A program made the translations under genes and the position numbers. From contig OX344749.2 in assembly GCA_947034885.2 (NCBI GenBank), positions 7,145,501-7,209,500 on the forward strand: a stretch of DNA of 64,000 bases, given 5' to 3'. The notes beneath the pieces were generated by a model. It had not been told where the DNA came from and made no database searches. It saw only the letters and a list, made by a program, of their open reading frames with translations. The stretch comes from Thuidium tamariscinum. Its lineage: Eukaryota; Streptophyta; Bryopsida; Hypnales; Thuidiaceae. How positions within the stretch are numbered: position 1 is the first letter of the stretch; every line of letters starts with the position of its first letter. Shown piece after piece: positions 48,038-58,555 of this stretch.

Positions 48038-49702
48038 ATGCCACAGCTACGCCGGAAGAGGAACGAGTCAACTACACCCCCGCCCACAGGAGTGAAACTC
48101 AGAAAAGTAGTTCCGATCATCCCTTCTACAGAGCCGGAGAAGACCAACTTGATGGCGGACTTGACCACCATAGGGTGCCTAGGGTTTGCAGAGATACCCT
48201 GGGGGTTCAAGGAAGAGCGGATGGTGAAGGAGTTGTTGGGGAAGGTGTCGAATCAGTTCGACAACACGGCGCGGGGAATGGCGCACAAATGGACGGAAGC
48301 ACACTAGAGGGCTGTGTACGGGTTCAAGCACCAGGGGCATGGACCGGCCAGGAGGAAGGTAGACTTCCTCCAAAACAGGTTTCACGGCACTCCTCACCCG
48401 AAGGACGGATATCGGGTGATGGATTGTAACGAAGACAAGCATAGACGCTTGTTGAAGTTTCTACTTCCGGTCCTTCATTCGGAAAAGCCAACTCGGGTGA
48501 CGATCGGCCTGGCCAACACGATCTTCGGCGCCCTGATCGGAGACCGGAAAGTAGACTGGGGCTGGATAATATCAGAGCTGATCACCCGGTTATTTAAAAA
48601 CCTCAGAGGGAGTAGGGCGACTCCGATCTCTCCCTACCTCTTCCACCTCTACCATCACTTGCAGCTCCTCACGGATATGGAGGAGAAGACATGGCACGCT
48701 CAGGAGATAGTCCTGACATACGGGGAGACGTCAACGGATGATGAGGAGACCTACTCCGAATTCGATACGGAAGACGAGGACAAGGGTGAGGAACCGGAAG
48801 TTCTGCTCGTGAAGCGGCAGAAGACCACACCGCCGAACACGAGGGGATCTCCTCCGGTCCGACAAGATCCGGCCACGGAGGACAGAGCGGGACCATCCGA
48901 ACCGGCAGCAGAAGAATCGGATCCCAACGATCCGTTCGTGAAGTTGATAGACATCTTGTGCAACATCCGAGCGGATTGGGAGGTCAAACGGATTGTCCTG
49001 GAGAATATCGCAGGTATGGTCAATGGCCAACCGGATCATACTCTCCCGACCGTGGTGGGGAACTGCATCGCCTCGCTCGCGGATCTTGCTAAGCAGGAGG
49101 CAGAAAACCAGAAACTTCAGGAGGAAGTTGACGGTTTGAAGGTGGAACTCCTTGTTCTCAGGGACAACGAGGCCGCTACCAAGGAGATGGCGACGGATAC
49201 CGTCAAACTGGCGGAGCACGTGAAGGCCATATTCGGGGAACCCGGATCGGTTGCCATCCGGGCTCAGTTATTTGACCAGAAGGTGCACAAGGAGAAGAAG
49301 TTATCCGGAAGCCGGATAGTCCGGATCCTCTCCGACTTCTCCAAGAAGGTGGAGACAACCCTGGTGAAGGTTCGGGAGGCGGCCGAACGGATGGAAGACT
49401 GCAGCCGGAGACTGACGGAAGTTCCGGTCAAGCTTTCCGATCTGTCTCTTCTGAGTCTTTTCGAGGGGATGCCTCTGAAGCTAGGGAAGGACAGGACGCC
49501 GCAGTCCAAGAAGTCGGAGCGGGCGTCGACGGGTAACTGGGAGGCGGCAATCCAATTGTCGGAGTCTCCTGCGAACCCGGTTACTGGAGCTCCGGTTGCA
49601 GTGGACAGAGAACAGAATCGGAACCTCACTGAGGTTTTCGAACAGATCGGAAGGGCGAAAAGCCCAACTATAGGTTCTAGGGTAGTAGAGCCAGATAACT
49701 AG
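48038..49702 (+). pseudogene. Element ORF, copy 1: one in-frame TAG
   Basis: Begins MPQLRRKRNESTTPPPTG, 554 codons in one frame, interrupted only by TAG at 48305-48307. Copy 2 has Trp (TGG) there (residue 90), so this is a G-to-A change. The rest matches copy 2 closely: the VDWGWIISEL domain, acidic stretch, VKRQKTTPP basic patch and coiled coil. A Met at 48314 could restart it after the stop (462 aa). Confidence 0.85.
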
Positions 49703-50968
49703 GTGTTAGGTTTTCTTGTACTTTTAGTTTTTGACTTAGGAACGGATTAGGAAGTAATCCGGTCCGGATTAGGAACTTGTAGCGGGTTGGAATCCGTTCT
49801 GGTTCAGGAGTAGGTAGGAACGGATCCGCCGAGTGTTAATCGCGGCGGACTTGTATGGCGCTTTTTGCTTTTGTTCATTATTTAAGTCAGTCCCCTCGCG
49901 GTGGATTGGGAGTCTTTCTTTTGCATTTTCCTTGTGTATTTTATTCTCTCTTGCTTTGCGCGTGTGTCTCCCGAGTTTGGCAGGACGGCGTGACACAGAG
50001 TTAGGAAGGCGCAAGTGGTTTTGCAGGTGACATTCTCCCTTTGGTGTTTATTTTCCATATTTGAGTATATGAGAACGAGTAGAGAAGAGTTGGGAGTGTA
50101 ATTCTAGTGCCTCAGCGCTTCTAGGACTTAAGATTCCGGGTGAGAAAGCCGTTGTTAGGCTAGACGAGAGGGAGGGATTCCTTAGTCGTGCTAGAGCTCC
50201 TGGGTGGGAAACCCAGTTGAGTGTTCGATCTCCTGTGAGGTCTCACCGTCTTTGTGGCAAACGGAAAAGTTCTGGTTGACGTTGGAACGGACGGGTACAC
50301 TTGTAACCACTTGACTCCACAGGAACGGAAAGTAGTGCCAAAGTCGTTGTAGTATGAGAAGATCGTACGGGGGATCTCTGTGTGACCTACAGTCCGGATT
50401 TCTATCTGTACTGTTGTGAGGGATCAAACCGGATCTGAAGCAACCTTAGAGTTAACGGGTAGAAAGTGGGTCTTCAGCCACTATAAGTCACGGAAGGAGC
50501 GGTGGGCCTACCGCTCACAAAATCAAGTGGCGACCCCTCTGATGGTAAAACAGAGGTAAAACTAAACCGAATTGAGGAACGGGTGCAGACGGATCATCCG
50601 GAACGGATTGGTTCAGAGAAGAACTCAGGAGCGGAATCCGTTAAGATGCGGATCCGTTGCAGTTGACGGAACGGATAAGTTCCGGGAATCCGGAATAGTC
50701 AGGGAGTGGATCCGTTCCGGACCAGATTGTTAGGGTACCAACTTGTACGGGATAGCGGATTGTTGTCCTCGGGCTATTTTGGTGTTTCCGGTCCTAGATC
50801 TAGAACCGGATTGTAGAATTTTTGGGACCGACCTACCTTAATCGCTTAACAAAGCCAAATACTTCACAGAATCTCGTGGGTTCGATCTTTAGAGTCACTT
50901 AGTTATACTCTTCAATGATTTTTGTGAGTATAATGGGGAATTTACTTGCCCTGTATTGCGACATACTT

Positions 50969-53383
50969 GTAGAGAACACTCCTTTTAATATTAGCTATAG
51001 AAATGTACACCTAAGTTAAGTCCCACATTTCATGCGTGACTATTTCTTTGCGTTATTGTATTCTGGAGGACCTATATTTTTTCATGAAAAAATACTGGGG
51101 GCATATTTTCCATGCCCTATGATTTTCCAAGAACTTGCTCAAGCAATCTTCATGGTTGGGCCATCTTGAATATAAAACTTATGTCTGTGATTTTGCCATG
51201 CATTCATACATATACTAAACTATGACATGAATGGCATATTATAGACAATACAAATATTCAAAACTTTACAGTATTCAAAACTTTTTATTTCTGAAAATGG
51301 AATGATGACAAAAGAAAACTATGTGAGACTCTTGGTTTAAGTACGTCCAAAAAAAAATTCCTAAGTACACTTCTTACTTTTGAAGGTTGTAAGGTATAGG
51401 ATTTGGGGGGTTAGGGTATAGGATTTAGGCTTCCTGCAGTTCAAGAACGAGGGTTTCTATTCTGCAACAGGATGTTCCGTTGAGGACTTATCTTCCTCTG
51501 ACCCTCTCTCATCAATTTTGTTTATTCATTTCTTATGAAGTGTCAAAGTGGTGACACTTCATTATATTGTGGTGTTCAAAATTTTAACATTCATCCATAT
51601 ATTACCTGGACAATATTATATAAATACATACTCCATATCTATCAACCTACTTTCATCTAATATCTAGCGATTTCATCTAATAGCCTTTTTTTTTTTCAAC
51701 ACATGGACAAATTCTATTGATAAGAGGAATAAGTACACAGAGCATCCAATAGCTTTTCAAAATTTGAAATTTATTGGCAATCTCATCCCAAAAAAAAAAT
51801 AAATTCTATAGGCTCGGTGCTAGGCCAATTTTTTTGGTGCAATCTAGCTCCAACTCCCCACCAAAAACATTATGTCTCCTATGCAGTCCTAGAGGTTGGA
51901 GCACATCTGAAGGGCGAGGACGTGAGGGCGGGGACGTGAGGGCGGGGACATTGAAGGAGGGAAGAAAGGGCTAGAAGTTCCAACTTGCAAGTCCTCAGAA
52001 TTAGAGATTTGGTACAAGCAGTAATTGCTTTGAATCCTGCACACCGGTGAGGAAATTAATTCTGAAATCACGTGCAATAGTGCTGTCAACACATTGAATA
52101 GTAGGACCATGAACACTTAATTTATTACTGAAGTCAAAAGGATTTTGGGAATTGGGATGCAGAGCGCACTTGAGAACACAATACTATGGGGGAATTTGGG
52201 ACCCCCAGTGCATCGACTGCAGGGCGTGGACACTGAGGCGAGCGCGTGCGTAGGGGCGGGGACGTCAGGGGTAGAAGACTCTTAGTCCCCACCGTTTTGC
52301 TTTTCGGGACCTCTAGGCACAAATGTTGGGGTTTAGGAGCGGACCGCCCAGTGCTAGTATTTTCTTGAAGACACTCCAAATCAAGTGCAAGTTAACCCTT
52401 GAGTGCCCAAGGCATGCTTTGAGGTACTTGGAGTTTCCTCCAAATTGAACAAAAAATTGACTTTTTCCTAAGTTGTACCAATTTCTTCTGAACAATAACC
52501 ATACAAATTCAAAGTAGAGATGTTAGGGTCTTAGAGATCACACAAGAGAAGAAAACATAACAATATCTATTACAGATTGAGAGATTGTAATGTTTGATCA
52601 TGGAGGTGTTAAAACTATGAAATTTTTCCAATTCTATTTTTGCATGTCAATTGTAAAAAATTGGATGCCCCAAAAAATAAGACAATAGGTCCTAGCATGC
52701 ATAACCCCATACAATTTACGGATTTTCAAAATGTCTTCTATAATTTTTTTTATGAATTTCTAATGTGAATTCTTCTTCAAGGTCTACTGTATTTTAGGCT
52801 CATTTCCAAGAGCCCTCAATACTTCAGGAAGACAAGATAGCAATGGATATCCTTACACAAAATCTTAAATATAAAAATCATAATCATTCATTTTTCATAC
52901 CGGATTTTTGATTCTAATACTAGACTGTAGAAAGAGTTCTCCAAAAATATATACTACTAAAACTAGCAATTTGATGAGATTTTATTTAACTTTAAGGTTT
53001 TTAAGAAACAATAATTTGGTGCCTTGGGTAGTTAGGTGTTCAAATGAATATGGACCTAGGGTTGCTACGTAGAAGATAAATTGTGCTTTGAGGAAGTGAC
53101 AATTGTTGGAATATGTAAGCAAATATGAAATGAACAAATAGAGATTATACAAAATGAAATTAGTGTAGCAGTACAACATCTGGAAATGGTTGTATGTATT
53201 TCATGTATGTCATAAAAAACAAAATTGAAAAAATGCAAAACATAGCATTTTTATAATAGTCTGAACGTACTGTGCTGTACACATAAGCATACATGACAAA
53301 TATTTAAAAAGCTATAAGCCTCTACATCTGTAAGTAGTTCTATCTCCTTTTTTCTATTATGCCCCAACTATTTAAAATTAATC
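50969..53383. other. Intergenic sequence between element copy 1 and gene D
   Basis: AT-rich. Two GC-richer islets (51900-51960 and 52195-52275) contain GGGCGGGGACGTGAGGGCG-type direct repeats. No gene seen. Confidence 0.4.
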
Positions 53384-53970
53384 TTAGTCCACATCCATAG
53401 GGCTACTAGCAGTTCCACTTAGACTTGCTTCATCATTGTGCGTGCCGTGTTGGGGAATGTGGTCTTCATCAGAGCCCAAGCAAAGCCTCCGTACTGTCGA
53501 TGGGGTTCGCCTAGCTGGCCCATCCTCCTCTAATGTGGCCCTCAGAACTTGGGATTGTTGGAGCTGTTCGAGCGCTTGACGCGTTTGTGGACTGTGTTGG
53601 TCTAATAGAAAATCTACGGCATCGAGTTTGAACTGGTTTCTCCACTCTGATTCTGACATCATGACTCTTTCTTGTGGACCGGGCATGTCATATCCATCGT
53701 CGTTGTCGTTGTCAATGTCCACCACCTTGTGCTCATTTATACGCACTCCATCTTTATCCTAGAGCCAGTTCCGAGGGTGGGGCCTAAATTGGAATTTATT
53801 CTCATTTTCATCCCAGTGCCCATTGAAGCATTGAAAAAAGAAATTCCTCTTTCCTTGGCTTGCCTCCGATGTGCCTTTAATCAAGTTGTAGCACACTTTG
53901 ACAACTGCATCTGGATCATTTTCCCAACCCCATTGATCACAGAGTCAGGACTTCTCCAATGAGTGGTATT
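53384..53970 (-). pseudogene. Gene D, C-terminal piece (downstream of the insertion)
   Basis: The minus strand reads QWGWENDPDAVVKVCYNLIK, RNFFFQCFNGHWDENENKF, then a TAG (53761-53759), then DAVDFLLDQHSPQT and a tail ending SSPMDVD. It matches gene C (NWETDPEEIVQVASKLM, RAFFFQCLGGFFDKQSQSF, QTVDYLLEKHSPQT). It is the end of a RING-family gene whose earlier part continues at 57594. Confidence 0.85.
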
Positions 53971-54288
53971 TGTACTGTGGCAAGACATATTTTTGATCTT
54001 TCCATTTAAAGTCAGTATGGAGCGGAAAGTGGAAAATTTAGCAACCGGATTTGTTCAGGGAACGGGTAAGATCCAGAAGTAGTACCAGATAATGTTGTAG
54101 AGACCAGTGACAGAATAATTCCGGTTTATTACGACGGAATACCGGAACGGAAAAATTCCGGACCCTACAGAACGGATTCTATCCGGATTAAGTCCCAGAA
54201 CGGAACGGATGATTTCCGGACTTGGACCGATCGGATGGGAACGGGAACGGATGATCAGGAACGGAAGACCGGATCCATTTCTGGAAAG

Positions 54289-54296
54289 TATATAAG
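54289..54296 (+). promoter_or_regulatory. TATA box of element copy 2
   Basis: AGTATATAAGGCCTGACATT, same position as in copy 1. Leader to the ATG about 320 nt. Confidence 0.65.
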
Positions 54297-54639
54297 GCCT
54301 GACATTTTCAGTTGGCCCATTTGCTCTCAGGCGCTTCGTTGTGTGTTTTTCAACCCTCAACGTTTTCCGCCTTTTCTGTAAGTTGGTTTTCCGCGCGTGT
54401 TTGGTGGCGCAATTTTCTGTGACGCGGCTGTCAGTATTAGCAGCGGGTGTTTTGTCAGAGCGGGCAGTTGTCAGCGGCGCGGGTTTCAGACTGTGCGCTG
54501 AGGCGCTGGTGTGTGGAGAGGAGTGTGTGTGTGTATGTGCAGGTGGTTATTACGGGCAGATTACTTGTGATTGTGAGTGTGTGTGAGGAACGGGACGTGC
54601 GGATAGGAGAGGAGTGAGGTAGTTTTCCGGATAGTTGCC

Positions 54640-56322
54640 ATGCCGCAGCTACGCCGGAAGAGAACCGAGTCCACTACACCCCCACCCTCAGGGATAAAGC
54701 TGAAGAAAGTAGTTCCGCTCATCCCTTCCACAGAGCCGGAGAAAAGCAACTTGATGGCGGACTTAACCGCAATGGGGTGTCTAGGGTTAGCAGAGATACC
54801 CTGGGGTTTCAAGGAGGAGCGGATGGTGAAGGAGTTGAAGGGCAAGGTGTCGAATCAGTTCGACAACACGGCGCGGGGAATGCCGCACAAATGGACGGAG
54901 GCGCACTGGAGGGCCGTATACGGGTTCAAACACCAGGGGCACGGACCGGCCGGGAGGAAGGTAGACTTCCTCCAAAACAAGTTCAGTGGCACCCCTCACC
55001 CGAAGGACGGATACCGGATCATGGACTGCAACGAAGACAGGCATAGGCGCCTGTTGAAGTTTCTGCTTCCGGTCCTTCATCCGGAGAAGCCAACCCGGGT
55101 GACAATTGGCCTAGCCAACACGATCTTCGGCGCCTTGATCGGGGACCGGAAAGTGGACTGGGGTCGGATCATACAGGAGTTGATCACCCGGTTGCTGAAG
55201 AACCTGGGAGGGAGTAGGGCAACTCCGATCTCCCCCTATCTCTTCCACCTCTACCACCATCTACAGCTCCTTTCGGATACGGAAGAGAAGACGTGGCACA
55301 CCCAGAAGATAGTCTTGACGTACGGGGAGACGTCAACGGATGATGAGGAGAGCTCCGAGTCCGAGACAGAGCGGGAGGACTCGGATAAGGGAGAGGAACC
55401 GGAAGTTCCGCTCGTGAAGCGGCAGAAGACCACACCGCCGAACACGAGGGGATCTCCTCCGGTCCGACACAATCCGGGAACGGAAGGCAGAGCAGGACCA
55501 TCCGAACCGGGTCAGGCCGAACCAGCAGCAGAGGAAACGGATCCCAGTGATCCGTTCGTGCAACTGACGGAAATCCTGTGTAACATCCGAGCGGATTGGG
55601 AGGTCAAGCGGATCGTCTTGGAGAACATCGCGGAGATGGTCAATGGCAAACCGGATCATACTCTCCCGACCGTGGTAGGGAATTGCATCGCCTCGCCTGC
55701 GGATCTCGCCAAGATGGAGGAGGAAAACCAGAAACTTCAGGAGGAAGTTGACGGTTTGAAGGCGGAGCTCCTTGTTCTCAGGGACAACGAGGCCGCTACC
55801 AAGGAGATGGCGGCGGAGACCGTCAAATTGGCGGAGCACGTGAAGGCAACATTCGGGGAACCCGGATCGACTGTCATCCGGGCTCAACTGTTTGACGAAG
55901 AGGTGCACAAGGAGAAGAAACTATCCGGAAGCCGGATAGTCCGGATTCTGTCCGACTTCTCCGAAAAGGTGGAGACGACTTTGGTGAAGGTTCGGGAGGC
56001 GGCCGAACGGATGGAAGACTGTAGCCGGAGACTGACGGAAATTCCGGTCAAACTCTCCGATCTGTCTCTACCGGATATTTCCGAAGGGTTGCCTCAGAGA
56101 CCAGGGAAGGACAGGACGCCGCAATCCAAGAAATCAGGGCGAGCGTCAACGGGCAACCGGGAGGCGGCAATTCAGTTGTCGGAGTCTCCTGCGAGTCCGG
56201 TTACTGGAGCTCCGGTTGCAACAGACGGAGAACGGAATCGGAACCTCACCGAGGTCTTCGAGCAGATCAGTAGGGCGGAAAGCCCGACTATAGGATCTAG
56301 GGTAGCAGAGCCGGATACGTAG
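54640..56322 (+). CDS. Element ORF, copy 2, intact, 560 aa
   Basis: Residues 1-25 are basic and proline-rich. A domain spans ~50-220 with HWRAVYGFKHQGHGP, YRIMDCNEDRHRRLL, TRVTIGLANTIFGALIGDRKVDWGRIIQEL and SPYLFHLYHHLQLL. An acidic Ser/Glu stretch (230-255) is followed by VKRQKTTPP (259-267, possible nuclear signal), then a coiled coil (355-405, EENQKLQEEVDGLKAELLVL) and a tail rich in Ser/Arg. No zinc knuckle, protease, reverse transcriptase or integrase is visible. The V-T-[IL]-x-x-A ... VDW-x-x-I-x-E pattern also occurs in genes A-C and, from memory, in the plant transposon protein domain PF20167. It may bind nucleic acid or act like a Gag-type structural protein; that is a guess. It is the only copy here without a stop. 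Confidence 0.8.
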   Translation: MPQLRRKRTESTTPPPSGIKLKKVVPLIPSTEPEKSNLMADLTAMGCLGLAEIPWGFKEERMVKELKGKVSNQFDNTARGMPHKWTEAHWRAVYGFKHQGHGPAGRKVDFLQNKFSGTPHPKDGYRIMDCNEDRHRRLLKFLLPVLHPEKPTRVTIGLANTIFGALIGDRKVDWGRIIQELITRLLKNLGGSRATPISPYLFHLYHHLQLLSDTEEKTWHTQKIVLTYGETSTDDEESSESETEREDSDKGEEPEVPLVKRQKTTPPNTRGSPPVRHNPGTEGRAGPSEPGQAEPAAEETDPSDPFVQLTEILCNIRADWEVKRIVLENIAEMVNGKPDHTLPTVVGNCIASPADLAKMEEENQKLQEEVDGLKAELLVLRDNEAATKEMAAETVKLAEHVKATFGEPGSTVIRAQLFDEEVHKEKKLSGSRIVRILSDFSEKVETTLVKVREAAERMEDCSRRLTEIPVKLSDLSLPDISEGLPQRPGKDRTPQSKKSGRASTGNREAAIQLSESPASPVTGAPVATDGERNRNLTEVFEQISRAESPTIGSRVAEPDT

Positions 56323-57593
56323 GTATTAGGACTTTCCTGTTTTTGTAGTTTTTAACTTAGGAACGGATCAGGAGGAAATCCGGTCCGGTTTAGGAACTTG
56401 GAGCGGGTTGGAATCCGTTCCGGTTCAGAAGTAGGTAGGAACGGATCCGCCGAGCGTTAATCGCGGCGGACTTGTATGGCGCTTTTTGCTTTTTTGCCCA
56501 TTATTTAAGTCAGTCCCCTCGCGGTGGACTGGGAGTCTTTTCCTTTGCATTATCTTTGTGTATTTTATTCTCTCTTGCTTTGCGTGTATATCTCCCGAGT
56601 TTGGCAGGGCGGCGTGACGCGGAGTTAGGAAGGCGCAAGTGGTTTTGCAGGCGACATTCTCCCTTTGGTGCTTATTTTCCGTGTCTGAGTATATGAGAAC
56701 GGGTAGAGAAGAGTTGGGAGTGTAACTCTAGTGCCTCAGCGCTTCTAGGACTTAAGATTCCGGGTGAGAAAGCCGTTGTTAGGCTAGACGAGAGGGAGGG
56801 ATTCCTTAATCGTGCTAGAGCTCCTGGGTGGGAAACCCAGTTGAGTGTCCGATCTCCTGTGAGGTCTCACCGTCTTTGTGGCAAACGGAAGAGTTCTGGT
56901 TGACGTTGGAACGGACGGATACACTTGTAGCCACCTGGCTCCCCAGGAACGGAAAGTCGTGTCAAAGTCGTTGTAGTATGAGAAGATCATACGGGGGATC
57001 TCTGTGTGACCTACAGTCCGGATCTTTGTCTGGATTGTTGTGAGGGATCAAACCGGATCTGAAGTATTTTTAGAATTAACAGGTAGAAAGTGGGTCTTCA
57101 GCCACTATAAGTCACGGAAGGAGCGGTGGGCCTACCACTCACAAAATCAAGCGGCGACCCCTCTGATGGTAAAACAGAGGCAAAACCAAACCGGATTGAG
57201 GAACGGGTGTGGACGGATCATCCGGAACGGATTGGTCCAGAGAGGAAACCAGGAGCGGAACTCGTTAGGGAGCGGATCCGTTGCAGTCTGACGGAACGGA
57301 TAAAATCCGGAAAACCGGAAAAGTGAAGGAACGGATCCGTTCCGGACCAGATTGCTAGAATATCAGTTTTGAACGGGATAACGGGTTGTCGTCTCGGGTT
57401 ATTTGTGTATTTCCGGTTCTAGATCTAGAACCGGATTATAGAGTTTTGGGAGCTGTCCTATCTTAATCGCTTAACTAAGCCAGATACTTCACAGAATCTC
57501 GCGGGTTCGATCTTTAGAGTCACTTAGTTATACTCTACAGTGATTTTTGTGAGTATAACAGGGAATTTACTTACCCTGTGTTGCGACATGTAC

Positions 57594-58555
57594 CGCCAAT
57601 TCCAAACAAGGTCTTCTCCCCATTTGCTGGGATGGTCAGGTGCATTGTTTGCATCAAATTCCCAACTTGGTGGCATGAATTCGACCAAGCCAAACAACTC
57701 ATATAAATGCTCGTGCAAGGGAGCCTTGCACATTGCACAACGTCTACGGTTGACCATTAAGCTGATCAAGCAAATTGGGTGATACTAGTATCGACACGTG
57801 TCCAAATGCATTCCACCTTTCGTGCCAAAGCTATTTAAGCAAATTATACATTGAGTTCTGTCTTCAACAAAGGCAGACGGTTTTGGCCACAACAATTTAC
57901 TAGGGGTGGTCACATGGGCAAACTTTGCATTCTGGAAATCCCATCCACTTTGAGCCCAATCAATGACAATCTGATTCCCAAAGATTACTTTAGTTGCCAT
58001 TTTCTCAGGTTGGAAGAGATCGTCCACAAGGGCCCAAGAAGTTAAACCAAAGACGCATTCTTGATTGTGTTCAAAATACGTGTTGAAAATTTTAGTGAAC
58101 TCCTTAGCTATTTGTCGGTTCCTATCTATGGTGAACACACATGCCAACTTCCACTGATAGTACTGCGAGACCAATGCATCCAAACAGTTTTGGAGTTCCA
58201 CATTACGTGCACGGAGGGATGGGAGATCTTTGCCCTCTGCTATGACGTCCGCTACTGGAATAGGTTGAGTTTCCAGGACCGTAGAACGAACGTCATCAGT
58301 TATTGTAGTCGCTTGAAGAACACGTTGTAAGCGACCAATTTCTTTTGATTGTCGGGCGATGGTATTGTCCTTTTTTCCAACTCCGTCCTCAAGTTGTGAC
58401 TATCTTCGTATAGTCCTTGAAGTTCGCTGATCTTGTCATTCAGCTCCTTCTTCAAGCTCTCAACCGTTGTCGGGTAGAGAGGAGCACACTTAGGGAACAC
58501 ACGGGGTACCTGGCTGCAAGTCGTTGAGTCAGTGACAGGTAATGTTGAAAACTCG
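57594..58555 (-). pseudogene. Gene D, central piece: coiled coil and broken RING
   Basis: Minus strand, in order: LPVTDSTTCSQ, a coiled coil (LKKELNDKISELQGLYEDS), a frame break in the run of six T at 58371-58376 (afterwards DNTIARQSKEIGRLQRV), VSQYYQWKLACVFTIDRNRQ, LLWPKPSAFVEDRTQCIIC, then TAG at 57787-57785 within the RING, then YHPICLISLMVNRRRCAMC and FMPPSWEF. Against gene C, the RING histidine at C-x-H is also lost (C-R-Y). The frame ends where element copy 2 is inserted. At least three independent lesions: a pseudogene. Confidence 0.85.

Larger units (their letters stand above)
47357..50963 (+). mobile_element. TGTGGCAAG element, copy 1 (3607 bp), TSD TACTT
   Basis: Starts TGTGGCAAGGCA and ends TTGCGACA. 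TACTT is duplicated at 47352-47356 and 50964-50968. The termini are imperfectly inverted (TGTGGCAAG / TGTCGCAAT). It contains a TATA box, one long ORF and long non-coding flanks dense in GGAACGGAT / ATCCGTTCC words. No direct terminal repeats were found inside, so it is either a very large solo LTR or an unusual integrase-mobilised element. Confidence 0.85.
53976..57588 (+). mobile_element. TGTGGCAAG element, copy 2 (3613 bp), TSD TGTAC
   Basis: Starts TGTGGCAAGACA, ends TTGCGACA. The terminal 12 bases match in inverse at 10 of 12 (TGTGGCAAGACA / TGTCGCAACACA). TGTAC is duplicated at 53971-53975 and 57589-57593. The insertion lies inside gene D and the host frame can be followed on both sides. 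The interior carries an intact ORF and the dense GGAACGGATCCGTTCC-type words, including that perfect 16-bp palindrome near 57321. Confidence 0.9.

Noticed and set aside
48669-49629. Antisense ORFs within the element ORF (also at 55184-55908 and 63057-63766)
   Set aside because: Mirror of the conserved sense ORF; no independent features, although they recur because the copies are related.
50870-50905. tRNA-like B box (GGGTTCGATCTTTAG) near the element's right end
   Set aside because: No A box at the right distance and no cloverleaf; a SINE or tRNA origin is not supported.
47357-57588. Copies 1 and 2 as the two LTRs of one retrotransposon (6.6 kb apart, same orientation)
   Set aside because: Each copy has its own pair of 5-bp duplications (TACTT and TGTAC), and the sequence between them contains AT-rich DNA and part of gene D, not gag-pol.
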